Shown here piece after piece: positions 10,957 through 20,733 of a stretch of 64,000 nucleotides of DNA (within the stretch, counting starts at the first letter, position 1; each line of letters opens with the position of its first letter). The notes below the pieces were generated by a model. That model saw only the letters and a list, made by a program, of their open reading frames with translations, ran no database searches and was not told where the DNA came from. Origin of the DNA: Thereva unica (taxonomy: Eukaryota > Arthropoda > Insecta > Diptera > Therevidae); NCBI GenBank assembly GCA_949987705.1, contig OX465282.1:64539922-64603921 (forward strand), given 5' to 3'. The position numbers were made by a program, and so were the translations under genes.

Positions 10957-10973
10957 TCCCACTTCTGACACCA
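10957..10973 (-). promoter_or_regulatory. Primer binding site of element B (tRNA-Leu type)
   Basis: The minus strand has TGGTGTCAGAAGTGGGA two bases inside the 5' LTR, the same as in A and C. Confidence 0.8.
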
Positions 10974-10975
10974 AT

Positions 10976-11477
10976 TGTTACGTTTTTACGGCTTAACGGA
11001 TTCGTAGGATTAATTAAGGAATACACTTTTTAATTATCCACACAATAATTTATTTATCACAAACCAAAACTTATTTATTGCAAACCAAACACAATTTAAA
11101 AATAAACACAATTCTTAGAGTTCACTATAATCACTAGCAAATTTAATATTTCGCACTATTCAATTCTAATTATCCCTTTTTATTTCACTACTTTTCACTG
11201 TTCTCACTTTAAAACACTTTTATCGCCTTTCAAATCAAAACTGACTCGATAGCGGCTGCCAGGCGCTTTTATATAGGCAGCTCCACCTTTGTCTACTTTC
11301 TGGAACCTTCGTTTTCTGGTTCCTTGTGGTATGTTCTCTTATTTCCTTAAGTTTCGACCAGCTTGAAGTTGTCTTCGCTTATCGCTCGTTAGTTTAGTAC
11401 ATAAATTCTTAGTTCAGACAACAACCGAAAATCGTTGATTCATCCTCTCGACAAACAGATGGCGCATAATCATCACA
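10976..11477 (-). repeat. 5' LTR of element B
   Basis: 502 bp, same sequence as 7687-8188 by eye. It is followed on the plus side by the ATAT target duplication. Confidence 0.95.
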
Positions 11478-12431
11478 ATATATATAAAATAATTTTTATT
11501 TTTGATTTTATTTATCGTTATTTATGTATGTATGTGGCATGGCTAAAAACAACCCTTTGTAGCGTTAGTACGTTATGTCCTTCAAGTCAGGATGCAGTGT
11601 CTATTAGTAAGTTTAGGTGTCTGGATGGTGCGTCAGTAGATTTCGATTAACCTTGGGTTTTATCTGTGAGGTGTAATATGGTCCCAGCAACACCGACTGT
11701 GTTCTAATTATTAACGAAGGGGAGGTATTTAGTGGGCTTGGGATGGGCCGAGTTGGTTACCTTGGAAAAAAGGTGCATGTAGGTAAAAGCGGTAAAAATT
11801 AGCGAGGGCTGCTACATTTCTACAGTGGCTTGAAGAGTCTATAGAGGAGCAAAATGGGCCAGCCAAGGCAAGCTAGTTTTTAGGGTAATATAGGTTCGCG
11901 CCACGCAACCGTCAAAAACAATTAAATTTAAAGTCTTTTATTACAACAAAAGCTAAGGATTTAGAACGAGTTAAAATAAATTGAGAGGACAATTAAACAA
12001 ATTATAGTAATTACAACCAGACGTATTTTGATAAAGACTAAACCGAAACTGAATCTCTGTTCTTTAATTTAATTTTTCCAAAGGTGAAAGAAGAGATTAC
12101 ACCTGACTTACTTAATATTAATAATGTTACAATTTTGCTAACTAAGCGTCTGGGTAGCCGGATGCTCCCGAAGTATCGATGTCATGATGGTGGCTCGTGA
12201 ACTTTTGGTTGGGGTCATGTGTCGTATGGGGTGTGGCCGTGGGAATAGAACTTTTACCCAGATATACGAGTTACGTTCAATACAATTCAATACACGGCGG
12301 AATGTAGGAATTGTAGATTGTAGTCAGGGCAGCTGGCTGAAGGAGGAGCTTGCTTCTCTTGAGAAATCTCAGTCATTGATAAGCTTGTTTGGCGATTTGG
12401 AATACGTGATTACTCCATCGCAGATCTGGGA
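11478..12431. other. R copy 2 interior, no gene
   Basis: This continues R copy 2 after element B and aligns with 4847-5803 of copy 1, apart from small indels and an extra stretch near 11522-11600. No coding sequence is evident. Confidence 0.6.
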
Positions 12432-12606
12432 CCTTATTCTCTATTACAATATTGTCATATTTTTTTTAATGAAATGCCGAAACCGAATTTTCTATTACAA
12501 TATTGGCATTCATTTTACATGAAAGTTTAACAATATTGGCAAATTTTTACTTGAAAGCTGTTTCATTTTCGGATCGGATTTAACAATATTGTAATAGGAA
12601 ATAGGG
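12432..12606. mobile_element. MITE nested in R copy 2
   Basis: This is the counterpart of the MITE at 5804-5978, with the same inverted CTATTACAATATTGT ends and ending AGGAAATAGGG. Confidence 0.65.
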
Positions 12607-12618
12607 TCTAAATTTACG

Positions 12619-12761
12619 AATCCACCAAGGCATTTGCTCGCAGGCTTTTGGCGTGAAAATGACGTAAAAAGATGATGTTTCAGATGTGCATAGCTGCGAT
12701 ATGCACTTTCTTCATGACGTCAAATTGCCCGCGAGCAAATGTTTATTTGCCTTGGTGGATT
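12619..12761. repeat. Short inverted-repeat element in R copy 2
   Basis: A 143-bp hairpin with ends AATCCACCAAGGCATTTGCT and the complement AGCAAAT...GCCTTGGTGGATT, plus a facing ATGACGT/ACGTCAT pair. In R copy 1 (about 6000-6070) only the left half remains, so this MITE-like unit has been partly lost there. Confidence 0.55.
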
Positions 12762-12854
12762 ATACCTTAAGATGTTAAGAGATGAGTCAGCTATTAGGTT
12801 CTTTTTGCCCCCTGAGGTAAAGAGAAGGATGGTACAAGTTTTCGTAGGGATGAG

Positions 12855-13050
12855 AGCTCACACTCTATTCGACAAGGTCTGGTCCGTGCTTGTCTTATAT
12901 TTAGGAAGGCGTAGAAGTAGACACACCTATGAATTGGGTTGGAGCGGATTGAGAGCAGATCACTAATGAATATTGGAAAGAGATCAGGTGAGAGAATCGA
13001 CCCTTGGGTAACGCCCGCCGTGATTCGACGCCATCCAATACTAGCTTAAT
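12855..13050 (-). pseudogene. LINE RT fragment in R copy 2
   Basis: Paralogue of 6121-6318. The minus strand still reads GVTQGSILSPDLF-like residues, but with other substitutions and stops. Confidence 0.5.
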
Positions 13051-13429
13051 TGAACAGCCACAAATGAAGCTCTCAAATCAGTTCTTTAGAACTGAGATGT
13101 AAGTTAATTTTACAGTTTTACATTAGGCGTCGAATTTTCACTTTTTCCGTTGCCTGCATAACTCGACTCTCAATTTTCTGTCAAAATGTATGTAGTTTTG
13201 AAGCGGGGCGGTCTTTCAACTCAGTGATTTGCAAAGTAATTACTGTTAAGAAAATGACAAGCATTTAAAAAAATTTACCCTTGAACCAAAAAAAAATATA
13301 TTAAAAATGAATGAAAATATTGTCGAACTATTTATAAAACTTATTAATAAACTAGCTGAAGTGGATTTGATGTTTAATAGTGGGTCTATACGAAAGTGGC
13401 TCTAGTCCGTCGCACTTTGATCTTTGAAT

Positions 13430-14474
13430 GAAACGGCCGACGTGTTTGCAATCTTTTTGTCGCACAAAACAAGTAAGTTTATGTGCTGAGGCGCCGGCCA
13501 CTAATTATGGGTTTTCACGGCAGGCTTCCAGTTGTATAATAAGTTTGATATATACATGTACATAATATACCAAAATTCTTAGAGTTTTTGGTAATTATTT
13601 ACTATATCACCCAACTTCCAGGGGGTAGGAGTGGGAGTAATAAGGGAGGTTGACCTGAACACGTTTATTTTGGAATTAGCCCGTGGTCATCCCTTACAAA
13701 GTTATTCAGTGTTGAAATTTTGTAAAAATCACCTTTTTACAAGTATTATTTTATGACTTTAATAAGCAGTTATTGCAGTTATTACGACTTTGACGCTGAA
13801 TTGTAAGACCAAAAAACTCTCCCACCCAACCTCTACCTTATTCTCGAATTGGGCACAATCTTTTATTGCTGCTTATTTAAAGTAAACAATTACCCTATAT
13901 AAAAACGTTTAAAAAAATCTTTAAAAATCGGAACCTTTCTTCCTTCATTGACGACTACCTAATCTTGAGAAATATGAAGTAGAGTTTTAAACGATAATTC
14001 TGATATTCTCTATTATAATTCTATTATTGTAAGTAAACACATATATTTAAATTGACCCAAACTGAATGCTTAAATTTTCTCTGTAAGCAATAATAAAATA
14101 AATACACAAAAACTTGAATTTTTGCTAAAAAAAAAACCTATTTCATTTTTCTCAAATTAAAAAAAACGCGATGCAAAATTTCCTATTAAATCTCTTCCCA
14201 TTCATTAATTCATTGATAACTTTCAGCCACCGACCAAGAAATCATCGTAGTTTCAGCCCACCCACCCCCTTCCAAAACAAAACAAAAGGAATACCCGCGC
14301 AGGAATCTATTTTTAGATCCGAAACTTTTGGCTTTTCTTCTAACATGCGTCAAGGGCTTTGAAATGCTTTTTTAAATTCAGGCGCAAACCCGCTTTTTTC
14401 AATTTTTACTAAAAAATAACAAAATTAAAAAATGTGTCTATTTTATGATTATTATGCACTTATAAAGAAATATT
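13430..14474. other. Gene-free AT-rich stretch of R copy 2
   Basis: This stretch is not shared with R copy 1. I see no ORF above background and no clear repeat boundary. It may be older inserted material inside R copy 2. Confidence 0.4.
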
Positions 14475-14477
14475 ATT

Positions 14478-15243
14478 AGAGTAACTTCGGGTAATATGGC
14501 ACACCATAAGCCTTTTTGGAAGTTAAACATGAAATTTATGAGTTCAAACGGTCTTAATTGGTTAATTCAGTCTTACAACCATATAGTAATAGTAAATTAG
14601 AAATTTAAGGTAATTAAGTTCAAAGTATAGCTTTAATAAATTTTTTTCGTAAACTTGAATAATGCTTAGAATTTAAAGATGGTTGGCCAATATGGCCTAG
14701 GGTCATATTACCCTAGAAATGAAGTGAGGCATATTGCACACCATAACAAATAGAAGCGAAAATTAAAAGGAATAAACTTTGCCGTATTTTGCAGAGCCAA
14801 ATACGCAGAAAAAAAACGTCAGTTACCACTCCTGATGGACTATATTGGCCATCTAACTGGTGAGCCATATTGGCCACAGAGGCATTTTTGACAAATAAAA
14901 ATCTAACTCAAAAACTAGCGAATAATATGCTTTAAAACTATCACCACACTATAGATTAATGCTTACATACAAAGCTATGCACTACCAATGTTAAAACCAA
15001 TGAAAATTTGAGGAAATGATATTAGTGAAACTTACCACAAAAATTACATCAAATGACGTAATTTTGGATCGTTGCACGTTCTAGACACATGCGCACTCGC
15101 TATAACATAGGGATCGACTGAGTATGCAAAGGTAAAGGGCGTGCCAATATGCCGAACACTTTCACCTCTTCAGTTGGTTTGTTTCGAGAGATAATTAAAT
15201 GTGCCATATTGGCCGACTAGGCCATAATACCCGAAATTACTCT
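14478..15243. mobile_element. TIR element with dispersed CATATTGGCC motifs
   Basis: This 766-bp unit is bounded by AGAGTAACTTCGGGTAATA and the complement of AGAGTAATTTCGGGTATTA, with a 3-bp ATT on each side. Inside, the motif CATATTGGCC or GGCCAATATG and close variants recur at least six times in both orientations (14686, 14735, 14845, 14865, 15145, 15205). No ORF is long enough for a transposase. It is a nonautonomous DNA element; the 3-bp target duplication would fit PIF/Harbinger but does not prove it. Confidence 0.65.
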
Positions 15244-15402
15244 ATTTATATTATTAAACTAATGTTGAAAACCCATCCCCATTGATTTTAGAGGCTTAAA
15301 ACAAAAATTTCTATCACTAAAACTTAAATCGGTACAACTATTGCCATCTAACAAACCAGCTGGAAAGATGTTTGTCCATATCTACTTACTCTATAATCAA
15401 TG

Positions 15403-15491
15403 TAAATCATTAGTTCAGACATCAACCAGAGTTGTTATCGACAATCGTTGATTATGCTTTTTCACAAACAGATGGCGCACAAATCATCACA
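15403..15491 (-). repeat. 5' LTR of element A, displaced end of U3
   Basis: On the minus strand this starts TGTGATGATTTGTGCGCC, a diverged copy of the LTR terminus in B and C (TGTGATGATTATGCGCC), and runs to the R target duplication. Together with 3913-4334 it completes the 5' LTR of element A. Confidence 0.8.
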
Positions 15492-15495
15492 ATAT

Positions 15496-15984
15496 TGTGA
15501 TGATTATGCGCCATCTGTTTGTCGAGAGGATGAATCAACGATTTTCGGTTGTTGTCTGAACTAAGAATTTATGTACTAAACTAACGAGCGATAAGCGAAG
15601 ACAACTTCAAGCTGGTCGAAACTAAAAGAAACATAGAACATACCACAAGGAACCAGAAAACGAAGGTTCCAGAAAGTAGACAAGGTGGACTCCCTATATA
15701 AAAGCGCCTGGCAGCCGCTATCGAGTCAGTTTTGATTATAAAGGCGATACAAGTGTTTTAAAGTGAGAACAGTGAAAAGTAGTGATTTGAAAGTGAACTA
15801 TAAAGCGATAGATAGAATTTAATAGTGCGAGTTATTAAATTGAAAGTGATTATAGTGAACTGTAAGGATTGTGTTAGTAATTAAATTGTGTTTTGGTTTG
15901 TGATAAATAAATTATTGTGTGGATTATTAAAAAGTGTATTCCTTAATTAATCCTACGAATCCGTTAAGCCGTAAAAACGTAACA
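15496..15984 (+). repeat. 5' LTR of element C, with promoter
   Basis: TGTGATG...CGTAACA. It contains TATATAAAA (15695-15703) and an Inr-like TCAGTT (15726-15731), a spacing of about 31 bases that places transcription start near 15728. An AATAAATTA-type poly(A) region lies near 15905. Upstream of the start the sequence equals B; downstream it does not. Confidence 0.92.
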
Positions 15985-15986
15985 AT

Positions 15987-16003
15987 TGGTGTCAGAAGTG
16001 GGA
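15987..16003 (+). promoter_or_regulatory. Primer binding site of element C (tRNA-Leu type)
   Basis: TGGTGTCAGAAGTGGGA begins two bases after the 5' LTR and matches the 3' end of an insect tRNA-Leu. Confidence 0.8.
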
Positions 16004-16095
16004 TTAATTAAGAGATAAGTGAAATAAGTGAACTCGAAAATAAGTGTGACTGGAATTTAAAGTTTGTTCGTGAGAAATAAGGACTTAAAAATAAA

Positions 16096-18553
16096 ATGGA
16101 GCGAAAGTTAGTGGATTTGTGCACTGTGGAATTGAATAGAGAAGTAAGTAAGGTGGGGGATAAAAATTCCCTAACCGCCCTTCTTCGAGAAGCTATGGTG
16201 AACGAAGGTAAGGATCCGGAAACCCACATGTTTGAAGGGCGAAGTAGAAGCAGAGCCAGAAGAAGCAACAGTGAGTATGGCAGAACTCTTGAAGGCATTG
16301 AAGCTGATGAAGGAGGTGTTAAAGGAAGCACAAGAACGTACATCAACCGAGATAAAAGAATCTAAGGAAGAACAGAGGAGCCATGTGAAGCAGAAAATCG
16401 ATTTAATGCTTCTTTCTGTCGATAAAAAGCTGGATGCCATGATGGAAAATGTAAGAAATGATTTGGAAAAATTTAAAATTGATCTTGATATCGTCCGAGC
16501 CGACTTAGAAAGGTTAAAACTCCATCACACAGCACCAACATCACAGGAATTCATCAAAGGCAGGAAACTGAAGCCTCCAACCTTTGACGGACAAACCCCA
16601 TGGGCTATTTACAAGATCCAATTGGAAGCAGCAGCAGCTGGTAATTTCTGGACAGCGGAAGAGAAAGCAATTGCCTTAACGTTGTCACTAAGGGGTGCAG
16701 CAGCTGAACTGCTACTGTCGATACCTACAGAACATCGTAACAGCTACGAGTCCTTGGTACAAGCACTGGAAATGCGTTACGGTGAACAACACATGCAGCC
16801 AGTCTACCGAACTCAATTACGAAATAGATTTCAAAGGCCCGGAGAGACGTTGCAGCAACTTTGGGCAGATATCGAGAGGCTAGCGCGTTTGGCATATCCT
16901 AATTTCTGTCAAGACTACGTTAACGAGATAACAAGAGAGACTCTTCTTAACTCGTTTGCCGACCGGGATCTGCAAATGGCAGCCAGATTGGCCGGAAAGA
17001 AGACTACCCAAGAAGTTTTGGCATATGCTCTGGCATACGAGGCAGCGAAGCAAGCAACAAGGAATACGGTCCACCTCAGGGGAATCAATATGACTGAGAA
17101 CATTTGCCATCGAGTCAACACCTCGGAAGTACGTCGTCGTCTACGATGCTGGAACTGTGGCGAGCCGGGCCATTTACAAAGGAGTTGCCAAAAGCGAAGG
17201 AGAGTGGAATCGCCAGGGAGTAGGAGTGGCTCAACATGCTGTGAAAAATGTGGACAACGGCAGAAAGGCGACCGGAGGGAGTTAGTGGGGAAAATGGAGA
17301 CCCCTGATGTCATCGTCAACATCACCCAACTGCAGCGTGGCAACAACAGCCTTGTCATCGAGGGGAAAGTTGGTGATGAACAATACACAATTACCGTGGA
17401 TACAGGTGCTTCAAGATCTGTCATCAGGGCTGATTTGGTCGGTAGAAAGTGGCTGAAAAACGCGGACCAGTACATTCTGAAAACTGTAACAGGAGAACCA
17501 GTGAAATTACATGGGGAAACAATGTTGGACGTGGTACTCGGCGACATTAAGTTTACACATTCGTTCCTGGTAGCTGACATAGTAGACGAGTGTATTCTTG
17601 GTTTGGACTTTATGACAACGCACGGAATACTATTGGACCTTGGAGAATTGATGATGAAACACCGCAACAGGGGAATTCCAATGGATACTGCACTGTCCCG
17701 GCGACCATGCGAACCAGGTTTTAAGTATCGTTGGCGTATTGAGGAAAAGTGTCAAAAGACGACTGCGGAGCCAAGCATAAAATATGAGGACCAAGGAATT
17801 CGAGATGCGCAACGCGACGACCCGGATATTTCTGCGATTTTGTCATGGAAAGAACACAACGAGAAGCCTAAATGGAAAGACATCGCAGAGAGAAGTGAAA
17901 TCCTGAAGAGCTATTGGGCCCAATGGGATTCATTGCATATCGAAGGAGGAGTATTGAAGCGCAAATGGGAAACAGCTGATGGTACCTCTCATCGAATGCA
18001 GGTGTTAGTCCCTCGTGCTGGAATAACAGATATTCTTGAGGAGTGTCATAATAGCCCGTCAGGAGAACATTTGGGAGTCAACAAAACTCTGTCAAAAATA
18101 AAGGAGAGATTCTATTGGCTTCACATGCGGGAGGATGTTACGAATTGGTGTCGCAAATGCACAGTTTGTGCCGGCAGCAAGGGTCCTCGAGTAAGAGTGA
18201 GAGGAGAAATAACACAACACCACGTTGGAGCCTCAGTTGACAAAATCTCAAGTGAGAATCCTAAGACGGCCAGTGACAGGATGAAACCAAGGTACGACCT
18301 CCGAGCAAACTGTAGCGGATTCCAGGAAGGTGACCTCGTTTGGCTGTTCAACCCTCGAAGACGGAAAGGCAAGTCTCCGAAACTTCAGCGTCAGTGGGAG
18401 GGGCCCTATAAAGTCCTAACACGGATCAACGATGTGGTCTACAGGATTCAACAAGGACCCAAAGCAAAGAAGAAGATTGTGCACATAGACAGGCTGTGCC
18501 CATATCATCAGCCGGATCCAGGATGGACAACTGTTCGGGACGAACAGTCCTAA
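16096..18553 (+). pseudogene. Gag-protease-truncated integrase ORF of element C, one frameshift
   Basis: The N-terminal frame starts at ATG 16096 (SAP-like segment) and shifts by one base near 16236, where C has an extra G relative to B; the rest is open to TAA 18551-18553. Its coiled coil is much shorter than in A or B. From about 17020 onward it is almost identical to B: CCHC knuckle, VDTGAS protease, the same PR-to-post-RNase-H junction, the integrase HHCC domain and the C-terminal GPYKV domain. RT, RNase H and the DDE core are absent with the same junctions as B. If the frameshift is real, the first 46 residues are uncoupled, although ATGs downstream could still start a protein. Confidence 0.85.
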
Positions 18554-18564
18554 GAAGGGGGCAA
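18554..18564 (+). promoter_or_regulatory. Polypurine tract of element C
   Basis: GAAGGGGGCAA lies directly before the 3' LTR and right after the ORF stop. Confidence 0.75.
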
Positions 18565-19055
18565 TGTGATGATTATGCGCCATCTGTTTGTCGAGAGGAT
18601 GAATCAACGATTTTCGGTTGTTGTCTGAACTAAGAATTTATGTACTAAACTAACGAGCGATAAGCGAAGACAACTTCAAGCTGGTCGAAACTAAAAGAAA
18701 CATATAACATACCACAAGGAACCAGAAAACGAAGGTTCCAGAAAGTAGACAAAGGTGGAGCTGCCTATATAAAAGCGCCTGGCAGCCGCTATCGAGTCAG
18801 TTTTGATCATAAAGGCGATACAAGTGTTTTAAAGTGAGAACAGTGAAAAGTAGTGATTTGAAAGTGAACTATAAAGCGATAGATAGAATTTAATAGTGCG
18901 AGTTATTAAATTGAAAGTGATTATAGTGAACTGTAAGGATTGTGTTAGTAATTAAATTGTGTTTTGGTTTGTGATAAATAAATTATTGTGTGGATTATTA
19001 AAAAGTGTATTCCTTAATTAATCCTACGAATCCGTTAAGCCGTAAAAACGTAACA
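18565..19055 (+). repeat. 3' LTR of element C
   Basis: 491 bp, TGTGATG...CGTAACA. It differs from the 5' LTR in a few bases: CATATAACAT for CATAGAACAT, a small change near GGTGGAGCTGCC, and GATCATAA for GATTATAA. Confidence 0.95.
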
Positions 19056-19073
19056 ATATTATCAATCTATAAT

Positions 19074-19378
19074 GGCCTCGATTCCCAGATCCGACGGGAG
19101 GGAAGTGAGTTGCGGATTTGTCACTTTGCGATTCTCAGATCCGCAACCCCGAATTTCTTTTTGACATTTTCCGCGCTGTAAAAGTGTGATCCGCAACAAA
19201 TTTTCTGCGGATTTGAACGACAAATGCGCCTGAGATAATCCGACATCATATATTTCATTATCGCGTGAGTCTTCACTCCGAATTTTCGATTTAAACCAAT
19301 CCGGGACTGCGGATTTGAGAATCCCAAAGTGTCAAATCCTCACTCACTTCCCTCCCGTCGGATCTGGGAATCGAGGCC
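19074..19378. mobile_element. MITE with about 70-bp terminal inverted repeats
   Basis: A 305-bp unit whose ends start GGCCTCGATTCCCAGATCCG and are inverted for about 70 bp. It is flanked by AAT on both sides (19071-19073 and 19379-19381). The interior is rich in GGATTTG/CAAATCC motifs. No ORF. Confidence 0.85.
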
Positions 19379-19534
19379 AATATGTTAAAAACATGATCCT
19401 AAAACCGTTTTGCGTTTTATGCAGTTTTTAGAATGTTACAGCGCTCCAAAGAGAAGCGTGCAACTGTCAACGAAGCAGTTTTTCGTTTTTACAACGCGTT
19501 TTTCGGAGACTTGAGATTTTCAGTGTGCGGGACA

Positions 19535-19913
19535 CTTTGAATAGAGAAGACGAGGAAGTGCAATTTATTAAACACGGGGAAGCATTTTGGCAACACTAAT
19601 GCGTAGCATTCTTTACGTATTTGTGTCTAACCCGGACAGTGGCTGTGTTATATTTATTCAAAAACCGGGAGGGATATCGTTTCTCAGCAACCATCTCGGT
19701 GAGAACGCTTCACTTGGCTAAATCTTTGAAGCAGACCCTTCGCAAAACCTGAACAAATTTCACTTGGCCTCTGTTCAGGTTAGACAATGTATTTTGTTGT
19801 TGTGGTTAAAGTGGAAGGGGAGAATTAGAGAGAAAATTTCTTGATCCCAAGTGCTTCGCTCAAATCCGTGTACATGTACGCTATTTTCGGTTCCTTATCT
19901 TCTCTATTCAAAG
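19535..19913. mobile_element. MITE with CTTTGAATAGAGAAGA ends and 8-bp target duplication
   Basis: A 379-bp unit with inverted ends CTTTGAATAGAGAAGA. The flanking 8-mer GCGGGACA is perfectly repeated (19527-19534 and 19914-19921). An 8-bp duplication fits the hAT or P superfamily. Its interior shares an inverted 230-bp block with the larger element at 22874-23966. Confidence 0.85.
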
Positions 19914-19921
19914 GCGGGACA

Positions 19922-20733
19922 TTGTATCTTGAGAACCACTGATCGGATTCACCTGAAATTTTAAAGTTATGTGTAAAATTAAATCTGGGGCCCCTTGACC
20001 TATTATTAATAATACATTTTTAATAATAAACAATTTTTACGCCTGTCTTAAATAACTAAAGCACACCCCAAAACACGACCTTAATTTTCAATTGGATAAC
20101 TTTGTTCTTTTTATCAAAATTTCGGAATTATTAGGTGAAGGGCCCCTACATATGTTTATTTATCTAACTTAAAAAATATTTATGTTTCAGTGACCCCTAC
20201 GACCCTTGGGAACGTCCCGCGCAGACGCATGTAACGCCTCACGGAGATTTGGCTGGAGCCGCCATTTTGAATTGAAAGAGGGGGGAAAGATAAATTTAGG
20301 GACTCTTTTTATCAATAAACATTGTACAAAAACCCGTTTGTTCATATCACATTTCTTTATACCTCAAAAAAAGTCATAAAAGTGACGAATTTTTCAGAGT
20401 CGATCAGAGGAACCTACCTTTAAAGTATTTCAAATTTTCAACGTACAAATTGTTCAGTATGTTCTGCCGACACTGAAAATAAAAACCAAGGAACAAGGAA
20501 TATAAAATAAAACCACAAAATTCACAATTTTCTTCATTTTATTTTTAAAAGTCAAAAACCTGCAAAAAAAGAAAACCCTGAAAACGAAATAAAATAATAA
20601 GGGAAAAAACAAGTAAAAAACACAAATGAATATTGTTTTTCCTTTAACTATTTATTACTATAAAAATACAAACAAAAACACACAAGTTAAAGGACGTCAC
20701 TACACAACCAAAAACAACAAGAAATTCATACCT
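19922..20733. other. Gene-free stretch
   Basis: AT-rich sequence with no supported gene. Its right end (20640-20731) contains the last exon, and possible poly(A) signal, of the candidate spliced transcript described below. Confidence 0.4.

Larger units (their letters stand above)
7687..11477 (-). mobile_element. Ty3/Gypsy element B, complete, nonautonomous, very young
   Basis: A complete minus-strand LTR element of 3791 bp with two 502-bp LTRs, a tRNA-Leu-type primer site, one long ORF and a polypurine tract. The flanks are ATAT on both sides (7683-7686 and 11478-11481). The two LTRs look identical when read side by side, which implies a very recent insertion. The ORF lacks RT, RNase H and the integrase core, so the element needs enzymes in trans. 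The empty version of its target is visible in R copy 1 near 4843. Confidence 0.92.
7175..15402. mobile_element. R element, copy 2, split by Gypsy element B
   Basis: The left end repeats the R TIR (CATTGATTATATAC at 7175); the right end (15368-15402) is its complement with a short internal deletion. It is bounded by a perfect 7-bp direct repeat TAAATCA (7168-7174 and 15403-15409). Joining the flanks restores the LTR sequence of element A (compare AGTACATAAATTCTTAG in B). Element B interrupts it at 7687-11477. After 13430 it diverges from copy 1 and includes another TIR element (14478-15243). No transposase is seen. Confidence 0.75.
1..15491 (-). mobile_element. Ty3/Gypsy element A, partial, split by nested insertions
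   Basis: A minus-strand LTR retrotransposon whose 3' part lies beyond the left edge. Reading leftward it shows a 5' LTR (15491-15403 joined to 4334-3913), a primer binding site (3910-3894), a leader, gag, then protease and the start of RT. The LTR is split by about 11 kb of later insertions (4335-15402), and gag is split by a 1.1 kb TIR element (1850-2987). Frameshifts and a changed protease active site show that it is dead. It is related to elements B and C but, unlike them, retains RT directly after protease, so it represents the ordinary gag-pol layout of the family. The terminal 4 bases after its LTR are ATAT (15492-15495), matching the target duplication of B and C. Confidence 0.85.
15496..19055 (+). 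mobile_element. Ty3/Gypsy element C, nonautonomous mosaic
   Basis: A complete 3560-bp plus-strand LTR element with ATAT on both sides (15492-15495 and 19056-19059). Its LTRs (489 and 491 bp) differ at only about five places, so it is also young. It sits immediately beside the LTR end of element A, in opposite orientation. Its 3' half and U3 match B nearly base for base, while R-U5 and the first part of gag belong to a different, more A-like lineage. Like B it lacks RT, RNase H and the integrase core. Confidence 0.92.
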
